From Natrinema sp. SYSU A 869 (lineage in GTDB: Archaea; Halobacteriota; Halobacteria; Halobacteriales; Natrialbaceae): DNA of 64,000 bases. Both the position numbers and the translations under genes were made by a program. Shown piece by piece: positions 52,059 to 61,044 of the stretch. The first letter of the stretch is position 1. Each line of letters begins with the position of its first letter. The notes beneath the pieces are model-generated. The model searched no databases. It was not told the DNA's origin and worked only from the letters and a program-made list of their open reading frames with translations. The stretch is from positions 2,294,001 to 2,358,000 of the forward strand of contig NZ_CP082249.1 in NCBI RefSeq assembly GCF_019879105.1, in the 5' to 3' direction.

Positions 52059-53597
52059 ATGACCATGAACGAACACGAGATACGACGAGAACGGAACAGC
52101 GACGAACCAACGACCCGCGGCGATCGATCGCCACCAAACGCAACCGACTCCGACGCGGTGAGCAGCCCTGAATCGAGTCGCACACGCCACTCCCGACGGG
52201 GCTTTCTCGCGATGGCCGGCGTCGGCACGGCCGGCGTAGCGGCCAGTGTGCTGGCTGACCCCGCACGCGCCGCTGACGGCACGGCCGACCGAGGAATCGA
52301 AACCCCGTGGCTCGAGCGCGACGGGAACGTGCTCCGCGATCCGACTGGAAACGAGGTCGTGCTCCGCGGTGTCAACGTGATCGACCCCGCGCGCACGGCA
52401 CGGTCGTGGCGTCGGCCACTCTCGGCGACGATTGATCACGCGACCGACCCCAACAGGAACTGGTATGCGCGGATTATCCGTATCCCAGTCCAGACCGGAG
52501 ACATCGTCTCCGTCGACACGGACGATGGCAGCGTGAGCGGTGAGCCCCAGAACGAAGTCGATCCGGGAACGTTCACCAAGGCACAGCTCGAGGCCTACAT
52601 CGAGCATCACCTCCGACCGGTCGTGGAGTACTGTACGGAGGTCGGCGTCTACTGCATCGTCGACTACCATCGCCACTCAGACACGAGTCTCGAGTACACC
52701 GATCCCGACCTCGACGAGGAGGTCCGGCTGTTCTGGAACACCGTCGCTCCCGAATTCGCCGACGACTCTCACGTTCTCTATGAGGTGTACAACGAGCCGA
52801 TCGGTCCCTACGCCGGCCAGGAGCCGGGCGAGGAGTACGACGTTCACGGTGCTGACGCCGAGCAGACCTGGCTCGAGTGGCGCGAGACCGCCCAGCCATG
52901 GGTCGACACCATTCGGGACCACGCCGAGCGCAACGTCGTCATCATCGGCTCACCGCGGTGGAGCCAGTACACCTACTGGGCACCACACCACGAGTTCAAC
53001 GGAGAAAATCTCGCGTACGCGGGCCACGTGTATGCCGGCCACGACGGGCTGCGGCCGCTCGGGGACTACTTCGGCGAGCCGTCCGAGCAGGTCCCAGTGT
53101 TCCTCACGGAGTTCGGCTATCAGGGCGACGCTGGGACCCCCCTCACGGGAACGACATCCGAAGACGGCGCGGCGTTCGAGGCGTTCTTCGATGAGTACGA
53201 CACCGTTCACCCCCAAATCTGGTGTTTCGACCCGGCCTGGCAGCCGATCATGTTCGATTCCGCCGACGATACCCAGAAGTGGGACCTCCTCGGCGGCGAG
53301 GACTACCAGGGAGAGTGGTGGCAGACGTATCTGGCCGATCGACGCACCGACGACCTCCCCGAGACGAACGGCGGTTCGGATTCGATTGCGGTCGGCGACT
53401 ACGAGGCCCGGGACACGGACGGAGACGGACGCTATGAGGATATCACCGGTGACGGGGAGACGACCCACGAGGACGTCGACGCCTTCTTCGAGAACCTCGA
53501 GTCCGACGGCGTCCAGACCAACCCCGATGCCTTCGACTTCGATGGGAACGGCCGAACCGGGTTCTCGGACGTCATCGAACTGCTTCGGAACGTCTAG
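52059..53597 (+). CDS. Exported GH5 glycoside hydrolase with dockerin-like tail (3)
   Basis: A 512-aa protein with Tat motif SRRGFLAMAGVG (Arg46-Arg47) and probable cleavage near residue 71. GH5 domain about 80-430: VVLRGVNVIDP, YCIVDYHRHSD, acid/base Glu246 in EVYNEPIGPY, GSPRWSQYTYWAP and nucleophile Glu351 in LTEFGY. It shares blocks with GH5 gene 1 (WSQYTYWAP, GLRPL..YFGEPSE) and is its closest relative here, without the insertion. Dockerin-like tail 440-512. It begins 69 nt after the GH10-like gene, probably in one operon with it. ATG 52065 is an alternative start. Confidence 0.9.
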   Translation: MTMNEHEIRRERNSDEPTTRGDRSPPNATDSDAVSSPESSRTRHSRRGFLAMAGVGTAGVAASVLADPARAADGTADRGIETPWLERDGNVLRDPTGNEVVLRGVNVIDPARTARSWRRPLSATIDHATDPNRNWYARIIRIPVQTGDIVSVDTDDGSVSGEPQNEVDPGTFTKAQLEAYIEHHLRPVVEYCTEVGVYCIVDYHRHSDTSLEYTDPDLDEEVRLFWNTVAPEFADDSHVLYEVYNEPIGPYAGQEPGEEYDVHGADAEQTWLEWRETAQPWVDTIRDHAERNVVIIGSPRWSQYTYWAPHHEFNGENLAYAGHVYAGHDGLRPLGDYFGEPSEQVPVFLTEFGYQGDAGTPLTGTTSEDGAAFEAFFDEYDTVHPQIWCFDPAWQPIMFDSADDTQKWDLLGGEDYQGEWWQTYLADRRTDDLPETNGGSDSIAVGDYEARDTDGDGRYEDITGDGETTHEDVDAFFENLESDGVQTNPDAFDFDGNGRTGFSDVIELLRNV

Positions 53598-53756
53598 GTC
53601 CAGACGGACTAGTCTCTGATCGATATCTCGATCCGTCGACCCGGCTGCGATCGGGTACCCGTTTCGACGGATTGATTGCCACAGACCGACCGTTCTCAGA
53701 GACATTTTATTTGGGGAAGGTTTCACTTGGAAATAAGTTGAAGTAGTTAGTATACT

Positions 53757-55265
53757 ATGAGTTCCGATAATCGTGCGGGCGAGAAGCGGCCAACCGAACG
53801 AGTGGACCAGCGATCACTGCGACCAACGCGACGGGCGTTCGTGAAAGCGGCGGGCGTCGGGACGGCTGGCCTCGCACTCGGTGGGATGGGTGGATCCGCA
53901 GCGGCGGTCGATAATCCGACACCGCGCCTACAAACCGACGGGAAATGGATTGTTACCGGTGACGGACAGCGGGTGAAACCCCGTGGAGTCTCGCCGGCGT
54001 CGCTGGATTACCTCGAGTCGATACACCCCAAGAGTCAGCAGGAGATCCTCGAGCACGCGACCAACGGAACGGAGTGGCACCCGAACACGGTCCGACTGCC
54101 GGTCGTGGAAGACGCGGTCCACGAGCAAGGGATGCAGTACGTCGTCGATGAACTCCTGCGGCCGGCCGTCGACGTGCTCGCCGATCGGGGCGTCTACGCG
54201 ATGATCGACTTCCATCTCATTCGACCGTACGTGGAGGCCCTGAGTCACGGGGAAGGAATGGTCGAGGACGGCTGGGCGGACAGCCTTGATGACCTCGGCT
54301 TCGATCCCCACGTCGGCACCGACGACCTGTTGACGGAGTTCTGGAGCGCAGTGGCTCCGGCGTTCGCCGACGACGAAAACGTCCTCTTTGAACTGTTCAA
54401 CGAACCGACGCTCCCCGTCACGTGGTCGACCTACGGGGAACACGGTTCGGCGGTCCAGACGAGGGAAGACGAGTGGATGCTCTGGCGCGACACCGCCCAG
54501 TCGTGGGTCGACTCGATCCGGGACGAGGCACCCGAGACGCCGATCATCATCGGCTCACCCGACTGGACCTCCCGAACGAAATTCGCCGCCGAGTACCCCT
54601 TCGACGGGGAGAATCTGATCTATTCCGGCCACATATACCCGGACAACGGCCTCCCACATGACACGCTCGAGCGGGGAGACGAAGGTGATACGTACGAGGT
54701 GGGTCCGTTCGATCCCGAGTACGGTGCGCCCGCCGAGGAGGTCCCCGTTATCATTACCGAATTCGGCTGGGATCCCGACGAAGACTTCCGAGAAAGCGTC
54801 GAATTCGGCACGACGAGCGGGTGGGGCGAACCCGTCCGCGAGTGGCTAGAGTCCTACGAGAACATGGGCTGGATCGCCTGGTGTTTCGACGACACGTGGG
54901 CACCAACGTTCTTCGACTCGCCCGGTGATGGGGCCGGTGAACCTTGGGAACTGAAAGACGGAGACGAACAGATGGGCTGGTTCATCCGCGAGTGGCTCGA
55001 GGAGAGGAAAGACGACGTGATCGTCGGCGGTGGCAACGACGGGAGCGACACGATCGCGGTCGGCGACTACGAGGCGCGGGATACGGACGACGACGGGCTG
55101 TACAACGATGTCGATGGAGACGGGGAGACGACCCACGAAGACGTCGACGCGTTCTTCGAGAACCTCGAGTCCGGCGGCGTTCAGGACAACCCCGAGGAGT
55201 TCGATTTCGATGAGAATGGTCAAACCGGATTCGCGGACGTTCTCGAACTGCTCCGGCGGACCTGA
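53757..55265 (+). CDS. Exported GH5 glycoside hydrolase with dockerin-like tail (4)
   Basis: A 502-aa protein; Tat motif TRRAFVKAAGVG (Arg25-Arg26), cleavage near AAAV (residue 51). GH5 domain about 60-420: RVKPRGVSPAS, YAMIDFHLIRP, acid/base Glu216 in ELFNEPTLP, IIIGSPDW, GHIYPDNG and nucleophile Glu335 in ITEFGW. The substrate-side FHLIRP replaces the YHRH found in genes 1-3, so specificity may differ. Dockerin-like tail about 429-502. The preceding 159-nt gap holds ACATTTTATTTGG about 45-55 nt before the ATG, suggesting its own promoter. Confidence 0.9.
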   Translation: MSSDNRAGEKRPTERVDQRSLRPTRRAFVKAAGVGTAGLALGGMGGSAAAVDNPTPRLQTDGKWIVTGDGQRVKPRGVSPASLDYLESIHPKSQQEILEHATNGTEWHPNTVRLPVVEDAVHEQGMQYVVDELLRPAVDVLADRGVYAMIDFHLIRPYVEALSHGEGMVEDGWADSLDDLGFDPHVGTDDLLTEFWSAVAPAFADDENVLFELFNEPTLPVTWSTYGEHGSAVQTREDEWMLWRDTAQSWVDSIRDEAPETPIIIGSPDWTSRTKFAAEYPFDGENLIYSGHIYPDNGLPHDTLERGDEGDTYEVGPFDPEYGAPAEEVPVIITEFGWDPDEDFRESVEFGTTSGWGEPVREWLESYENMGWIAWCFDDTWAPTFFDSPGDGAGEPWELKDGDEQMGWFIREWLEERKDDVIVGGGNDGSDTIAVGDYEARDTDDDGLYNDVDGDGETTHEDVDAFFENLESGGVQDNPEEFDFDENGQTGFADVLELLRRT

Positions 55266-55359
55266 GGTGCCCATCGAGGACTTCGAAGAGTCTACAGATC
55301 ACGACCCGGCCGGTGAGCGAGCCACATGACCACTGAACGACCGACGAGGACCTGAACAC

Positions 55360-56847
55360 ATGACTTCGGACAAACGCACGACAGACGAGTACGGAATCGA
55401 TCGACAGAACGGATCGACGCGGCGCCGCTTCGTGAAAGCGATCGGTGCGGGCGCGATGGTTGCCCCTTTCGCCGCCAGTACGGCGGCGGCCGCGACGGAA
55501 CCGACGACCGACCCCGACGACCTCGCATACGTCGAGACGGACGGGACCGAGTTCGTCGTCGACGGCGAGCCGGTCTACTTCAACGGGGCGAACAACTTCT
55601 GGATAACAGATAATTACGAAGGAACGAAGCAGTGCGTCGACGACGTTTTCGATCTCTTTCAGGACCTGGGCATCGATCTCGTGCGGTTCTGGGCCCACGG
55701 CGAGGGCAAAGACGGCCCCCTCTCACTCCAGCCGGAACCCGGCGAATACAACGAGGACGCCCTCGAGAACCTCGATTACCTGATCGAGGCGGCCAGAGAG
55801 CGCGGCATCAGGCTCATCGCGACGCTCGTGGACAACTGGGACCACGAAGGCGGGATGCTCCAGTACGCCGAGTGGGCGGGTGCCGAGTCCCGCTATGAGT
55901 TCTACACGATGGACGAGACGCGCGGTATGTACCGCGACCACGTCGAGACGATCCTCACTCGGGAGAATACCTACAGCGGAATCGAGTGGCGCGAGGATCC
56001 GACGATCGCGCTGTGGGAACTGGCCAACGAACCGCGTCTCGAGCAAAGCGATGTGCCCGCGGAGATGGATAACCTCGAACCGCCCGAACATCGCGAAACC
56101 CTCGGCGACTGGTTCGCCGACATATCAGAATACATCAAGGACCTCGACGGCAACCACCTCGTCTCGACGGGGTCGGAGGGCCACTACTACGGAACCTGGG
56201 AGGACGACTACCCGAACGACGATTGGGATGGCCAGGACTACGTCGGCCACCACTCGATCGACACGATCGACGCCTGTTCGTTCCACCTGTATCCCGACCA
56301 CTGGGACTTCCCGCTCGAGGACGGGGCGGCGTACATCCGAGACCGTGTCGTCGACGCCCACGAGGAGATCGGCAAGCCCGCCTATCTCGGTGAATTCAAC
56401 GTCGATACACAGCAACACGGGCTCGAGACCAGAACCGAGTTCCTCGACGAGTGGTACGACGTCGCCGACGAGTATGACTGCAACGCCGTCCTCCCGTGGC
56501 AGGTCGTCCTCGAGGACACCGAGGACCACGACGGATTCCAGCTGTACGCGAGCGAATCCGGGCATCTCATCGAGGAGTACGCGGCGGTCGTCGCGGAGAA
56601 GAGCGGCGGTGAGGACAATTCCGACCCAGAGACGATCCCGGTCGGCGAGTACGAAGCCAGAGACACGACCGGCGACGGGCGCTACAACGACGTCACCGGC
56701 GATGGGGAAACCACTCACGAGGACGTCGACAGCTTCTTCGAACACATCGAGTCCGCCGGCGTTCAGGACAATCCCGAGCAGTTCGACTTCGATGAGAACG
56801 GTCGAATCGGGTTTTCCGACGTCCTCGAACTCCTTCGGCAAGTCTGA
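55360..56847 (+). CDS. Exported GH5 mannanase-like hydrolase with dockerin-like tail (5)
   Basis: A 495-aa protein; Tat motif TRRRFVKAIGAG (Arg21-Arg22), cleavage near TAAAA. The GH5 domain (about 55-415) is of another subfamily: FVVDGEPVYFNGANNFW, LVRFWAHGEG, acid/base Glu224 in WELANEPR, CSFHLYPDHW and nucleophile Glu345 in LGEFNVD. This set resembles endo-beta-1,4-mannanases (GH5 subfamily 7-like) rather than cellulases; the subfamily is inferred from pattern. Dockerin-like tail about 422-495 with EHIESAGVQ, slightly divergent from the others. It lies 94 nt after gene 4 and probably shares its transcript. Confidence 0.88.
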   Translation: MTSDKRTTDEYGIDRQNGSTRRRFVKAIGAGAMVAPFAASTAAAATEPTTDPDDLAYVETDGTEFVVDGEPVYFNGANNFWITDNYEGTKQCVDDVFDLFQDLGIDLVRFWAHGEGKDGPLSLQPEPGEYNEDALENLDYLIEAARERGIRLIATLVDNWDHEGGMLQYAEWAGAESRYEFYTMDETRGMYRDHVETILTRENTYSGIEWREDPTIALWELANEPRLEQSDVPAEMDNLEPPEHRETLGDWFADISEYIKDLDGNHLVSTGSEGHYYGTWEDDYPNDDWDGQDYVGHHSIDTIDACSFHLYPDHWDFPLEDGAAYIRDRVVDAHEEIGKPAYLGEFNVDTQQHGLETRTEFLDEWYDVADEYDCNAVLPWQVVLEDTEDHDGFQLYASESGHLIEEYAAVVAEKSGGEDNSDPETIPVGEYEARDTTGDGRYNDVTGDGETTHEDVDSFFEHIESAGVQDNPEQFDFDENGRIGFSDVLELLRQV

Positions 56848-56958
56848 GTCATCGATCACGCGGCTACTGATTTCGAACCGATCGACCCGCGGTATCACAC
56901 TCGAGCAACGGGGAACCCATCGGCGGAGCGTCTCGGAGACGATCGCGAGACGCGTCGA

Positions 56959-57894
56959 TCAGCCGTCCGGATACGCGATCTCGAGACTCTGCCCGTCGTC
57001 GGGGACGAACACGTTCGTCTCATCGCCCGCGAAGACCTCGCGGGCCTGCTCGAGGTGGGCGTCCGTCTGCCCGGCGTAGCGCGAGGAGAGATGCAGCAGC
57101 GCGAGTCGATCCGTGCCGGCTCGATTCGCGATTTCGGCGGCTTGGCGGGCCGTCGAGTGGGCGGTATCGGCAGCGCGCTCGGCGCGGTCGTCGGCGAAGG
57201 TCGCGTCGTGGATCAGCAGGTCGGGCTCGTCAGCGGCCTCGATCGCCGCCTCGGTAGGGCGGGTGTCACCGGTGTAGACGATCGAACGACCGGGACGGGG
57301 CTCGCCGACTACCTGCTCGGGGTCGACGACGGTACCGTCCTCGAGTTCGACGGACTTGCCCTCGTGGAGCCGCGAGAACTCGGGGCCGACGGGGACGCCG
57401 AGTTCCTCGGCGCGTTCGCGGTCGAATCGGCCCTTCCGGTCGTCTTCGACGAGCGCGTAGCCGACCGAGCGCGTGTCGTGGTCGGTGTCGAACGTGCGGA
57501 CCTCGTACTCCTCGGCGCGGTAGGCGACGTCGCCGCCGCCGACCTCACTGATTCGGACGGGAAACGAGGGCTGGTTGCCGAGGGCGTTCACCAGCGACTT
57601 GAGCTGACGGCGCGTGCCGTGGGGCGTGTGGATCGCCAGCGGCTCCTCGCGGTCGTTGAAGGCCATCGTCTGAAGCAGGCCCGGAATCCCGAGGACGTGG
57701 TCGCCGTGAAGGTGCGTGACGAACAAGTGTGAGACGGAAAACCCCGTCCCGAACCGCATCATCTGGCGCTGAGTTCCCTCGCCGGCATCGAACAGCAACC
57801 CCTCGCCCTCGCGGGCGACGAAGATGCTGCTCGGATTCCGCTCGGTCGTCGGAATCGCCCCGGCCGTCCCTAGAAACGTCACGCGCAGTGGCAT
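56959..57894 (-). CDS. rnz: Ribonuclease Z
   Basis: A 311-aa metallo-beta-lactamase-fold endonuclease. Zinc ligands appear in THLHGDHVLGIPGLL (about residues 59-73), in the late HDATF and in LHLSSRYAG; LGTAGAIPTTERNPSS is the usual opening. It removes 3' trailers of pre-tRNA in the cytoplasm. Convergent with the last GH gene, so it marks the right border of the polysaccharidase cluster. Confidence 0.96.
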   Translation of the reverse strand: MPLRVTFLGTAGAIPTTERNPSSIFVAREGEGLLFDAGEGTQRQMMRFGTGFSVSHLFVTHLHGDHVLGIPGLLQTMAFNDREEPLAIHTPHGTRRQLKSLVNALGNQPSFPVRISEVGGGDVAYRAEEYEVRTFDTDHDTRSVGYALVEDDRKGRFDRERAEELGVPVGPEFSRLHEGKSVELEDGTVVDPEQVVGEPRPGRSIVYTGDTRPTEAAIEAADEPDLLIHDATFADDRAERAADTAHSTARQAAEIANRAGTDRLALLHLSSRYAGQTDAHLEQAREVFAGDETNVFVPDDGQSLEIAYPDG

Positions 57895-58189
57895 CGGTAG
57901 CCCCTCGGCGGGCCGCGACTAAACCGGCTTCGGATCGCTCGAGCCCGCATGCCGATCTCGGTTCCGAACCGCACGCGGGACCCCCGCTGGTGTTCGGGTC
58001 CGTCACTGGGACCGTTTGAGGGTTCGCTCTCTCGTCCCAGAACCATGGTAGGGAGTGCCAAACCCACCGCCCCCCGCCGGAAACCGCTATCGGGCAGGGA
58101 TAAACCGTCTCGGAACGGTTCGCCATCGTGCGAACAGACTACGCATTTTACGTCGGTCGAGTTCCAAGAGGACGACGACGACACCCCCA

Positions 58190-59323
58190 ATGAGTTCGAG
58201 ACTGACGTTCGGCACGCTCAAGCGGATCGTCGCGATCCTGATCGCGATCGCGATCGTGCTCGCCGCCGGTATCGTTGTCGGGCAGGCCCCCGCCATCTTC
58301 GGCGTCGAGGAGGACCCCGAGGCGTCGATCACGTTCGAAGACAAGCAGGGCAACGGGACGACCGTCACGATTCAGGAGGTCTCCCTCTCCGACGGCGGCT
58401 ACATCGTGCTCACCGACGGCGGCGACGAACCGCTGGCTGTCTCCGAGCACCTCGAGGCCGGTACGCACGAGAACGTGACCATCGAGCGCGAGGACGACGC
58501 GACCCGCGAACTCGTCGGACAGTTGACGGCGACGGTCCACCGGGACACCGGCGACGACTCGTTCGCCTATTACGAGACCGACGGCGAGGAGGACCAGCCC
58601 TATCTCGAGGACGGGTTCCCGGTCAGCGACACTGCGACAGTGACGACGACCGATGAGAACGCGCTCGGCGATTCGTTCGCCGTCGAATCGATCGACGCGC
58701 CCGCAACGGCGACGACCAACGAGACGATTCAGGTGAACGCGACGATCCGTAACCCGACCGAATTCCAGACCCAACAGTCTATCACGGTCCGCATCGACGG
58801 TACCGTCTTCGAGCAACGGGTGCTGGAACTCGAGGGCGGCGAGTCCCGGACCGTGACCTTCGAGACGGACACGAGCGGTGCACCGCCGGGTAATCGGACA
58901 ATCGGCGTCTATACCGACGGTGACGGCGCGGTCACGGAGATCGACCTCGAGTTCCACACCGACCCGAGCGTGACGGTCGACGATGCTACCACCGAGAACG
59001 TGACGGTCGCCACTGCGATTCCCGAGCAGGGATTTGTCGCCATCGAGCACAACGGATCGGTGGTCAGCACGAGCGGCCAACTCGAACCCGGCGAACACGA
59101 AAACGTCACCGTCGATCTCTCGGAGAACGCCTCGATCAACGAGAGTGACGAGCTGATGGCGACGCTCTATGCGGGCAGTCCCGACGATGTCGATTCGGCG
59201 TCGCCGATCGAGTTCGAGGACGAACCGGTACAAACGACGTTCACGATCGGTGACGTGGCCGACACGGAGAGCGGCAACGAGTCCGATGCCAACGACTCGG
59301 CGGCCGAATCGGCCAACGAGTAA
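58190..59323 (+). CDS. Membrane-anchored surface protein with DUF7282-like and CARDB-like domains
   Basis: A 377-aa protein with one N-terminal hydrophobic helix (residues 12-34, RIVAILIAIAIVLAAGIVVG) that may be an uncleaved anchor or signal. Two similar domains (about 42-140 and 262-350) share GGYIVLTDG / QGFVAIEHNG and LEAGTHENVTI / LEPGEHENVTV, the DUF7282 pattern; a CARDB-like Ig domain (about 160-255) lies between them. A Ser/Asn/Glu-rich tail ends the protein. Many N-glycosylation sequons (NGT, NVT, NET) support export. Role unknown. Confidence 0.7.
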   Translation: MSSRLTFGTLKRIVAILIAIAIVLAAGIVVGQAPAIFGVEEDPEASITFEDKQGNGTTVTIQEVSLSDGGYIVLTDGGDEPLAVSEHLEAGTHENVTIEREDDATRELVGQLTATVHRDTGDDSFAYYETDGEEDQPYLEDGFPVSDTATVTTTDENALGDSFAVESIDAPATATTNETIQVNATIRNPTEFQTQQSITVRIDGTVFEQRVLELEGGESRTVTFETDTSGAPPGNRTIGVYTDGDGAVTEIDLEFHTDPSVTVDDATTENVTVATAIPEQGFVAIEHNGSVVSTSGQLEPGEHENVTVDLSENASINESDELMATLYAGSPDDVDSASPIEFEDEPVQTTFTIGDVADTESGNESDANDSAAESANE

Positions 59324-59362
59324 CCGACCGATTCTTACCCGCCCCGCACCTATCTGCTGCTG

Positions 59363-60365
59363 ATGGACGCGCCGCTGTGGACCGAAACCCACGCCCCGGA
59401 GCTGGCCGAGTTGCCACAGGACGACGCCCGCGAGTACTTAGAGCGGGCCGTCGAGGAGCCGATCAACCTCCTCCTCCAGGGGCCCCCCGGGAGCGGGAAG
59501 ACGGCCGCAGCGCGCGCACTGGCCCGCGAGGCACATGACGATCCGGACAACGATTTCGTCGAGATCAACGTCGCCGACTTCTTCGGCCGGACCAAGACCG
59601 AAATCAAGAACGACCCCCGCTTCAAGCACTTCCTCGTCGGGCGCTCCTCGATGTCAAAGCGGGACATGATCAACCACGTCCTCAAGGAGTCCGCGAGCTA
59701 CGCGCCCGTCTCGGGCGGCTATACCACAATCCTGCTCGACAACGCAGAGGACGTCCGCGAAGACTTCCAGCAGGCCCTGCGCCGGATCATGGAGCAACAC
59801 CACCGGACGACGCAGTTTATCGTCGCGACGCGCCAGCCCACCAAGCTCATCCCGCCGATCCGCTCGCGGTGTTTCCCCGTCTCCCTGCCCTCGCCCACCA
59901 GCGAGGAGATCGTCACCGTCCTCGAGCGCATCGTCGAGGAGGAGGGTGTCGACTACGACGACGACGGCCTCGAGTTCGTCGCGGGCTACGCGAACGGCAA
60001 CCTCCGGCAGGCGATCCTGGCAGCCCAGACAACCGTCGAAGATGAGGGCGAACTCACGATGAGCGCGGCCTACGAGACGATTGGCGAGGTCGGTCTGGAC
60101 GAGGAGATCGAGTCGATGCTCGACGACGCCGAGGCCGGCGAGTTCACTGACGCCCGATCGACGCTCGACGACCTACTCGTCGACGAGGGTTAGACGGCAA
60201 CGAGGTCCTCGAGGCCATCCTCCGCATCGCTCGCAAACGCTATCAGGGCGACCAACTCGCCAAGACTCATCGGCTCGCAGCTGATATCGACTTCGAGATG
60301 CACGAGGGACGAGCGATCGGGTTCACGTCTCACATCTGCTGGCAGAACTCGGCCGAGACGCCTGA
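59363..60365 (+). pseudogene. RFC small-subunit-like clamp loader, two apparent frameshifts
   Basis: The open frame 59363-60193 (276 aa) has Walker A GPPGSGKT, Walker B ILLDNAED and the sensor/arginine-finger region IRSRCFPV of archaeal clamp-loader small subunits, then stops at TAG 60191. Coding continues in the next frame (DGNEVLEAILRIARKRYQGD...LAADIDFEMHEG) from 60193, and after 60308 in the third frame (TSDRVHVSHLLAELGRDA), ending at 60365. Together they rebuild a full ~334-aa protein with its collar domain. Each shift equals loss of one base next to a GGG run. Either two sequencing errors or a decaying paralogue of RfcA/RfcC. Confidence 0.8.
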
Positions 60366-60395
60366 CGACCATACTCAGCATCGGAGACCATTCTA

Positions 60396-60857
60396 ATGAC
60401 GGACGATTCTCTCGACGAACGGCTCGCCGGTCTCGAGTCGGAAGCGTCGTCTCAGGCTTCCTCGTCGCTCGAAGAATCGACTAGCTCGGGCGACGAGTCG
60501 GACCCAATCTCACTGGCGGCTCGTTTCTGGGCCGCTTTCGCTCTCATCCCGCAGGTTCGGGTTCTGCTCATCGTCGCGCCCACCATCGGCGAATCTCCGA
60601 TGGGGAGATCAGTGTTCCTCGCGTCGCTGGTCGGCGGCGTCGTCGTCGCCGAGTGTTTGCTTCGCGGATTCGGGCCGGCCATCGCGTCTGCGCTCTGGGA
60701 GGGCTTTTTCGACGCATTCCTGATTGCTATCGGCGCGCTCGTCGTATGGGTCGTCGCTACCGGCTCGTCCCCTCCCGATGCGGTGATCGGGACCGGACTC
60801 CTCATCGTCAGCGCCGTCGTCACCGTTCACCGGTTCGAGCGGGCGGAACTCGGTTGA
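60396..60857 (+). CDS. Multi-span membrane protein
   Basis: A 153-aa protein with an acidic Ser-rich head (residues 1-38, SSQASSSLEESTSSGDESD) and about four hydrophobic segments (ARFWAAFALIPQVRVLLIVA, VFLASLVGGVVVAECLL, AFLIAIGALVVWVVATG, VIGTGLLIVSAVVTVH). No family recognised. It starts 30 nt after the end of the RFC-like gene and may be co-transcribed with it. Confidence 0.7.
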   Translation: MTDDSLDERLAGLESEASSQASSSLEESTSSGDESDPISLAARFWAAFALIPQVRVLLIVAPTIGESPMGRSVFLASLVGGVVVAECLLRGFGPAIASALWEGFFDAFLIAIGALVVWVVATGSSPPDAVIGTGLLIVSAVVTVHRFERAELG

Positions 60858-61044
60858 CGACGTCGTCCGGACGACGGCTCAGTCGACGGCAGCCTTCTCG
60901 AGAGTCGGCTCCGGATCGACGCTATCGACAGCGTGAGACCGACCATGTCCCCGGTTCAGAGGCGACAGTCACGAAATCGTCGGATTCTCCGGCTAATATG
61001 GGTTCGGTACAGACCGTTATCCGATCGCCGGACGAAGGTCAGGT

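Noticed and set aside
50976-52676. A 566-codon minus-strand frame across the GH10-like and GH5 genes
   Set aside because: Antisense to two genes with intact catalytic and dockerin motifs; it spans their intergenic gap without a promoter.
43032-56847. Possibility that the cluster is a recently acquired foreign island
   Set aside because: Codon style, acidity and GC match the neighbours, and no integrase, tRNA or direct repeats flank it. Only the promoter region at 42660-42960 is AT-rich, which is normal for promoters.
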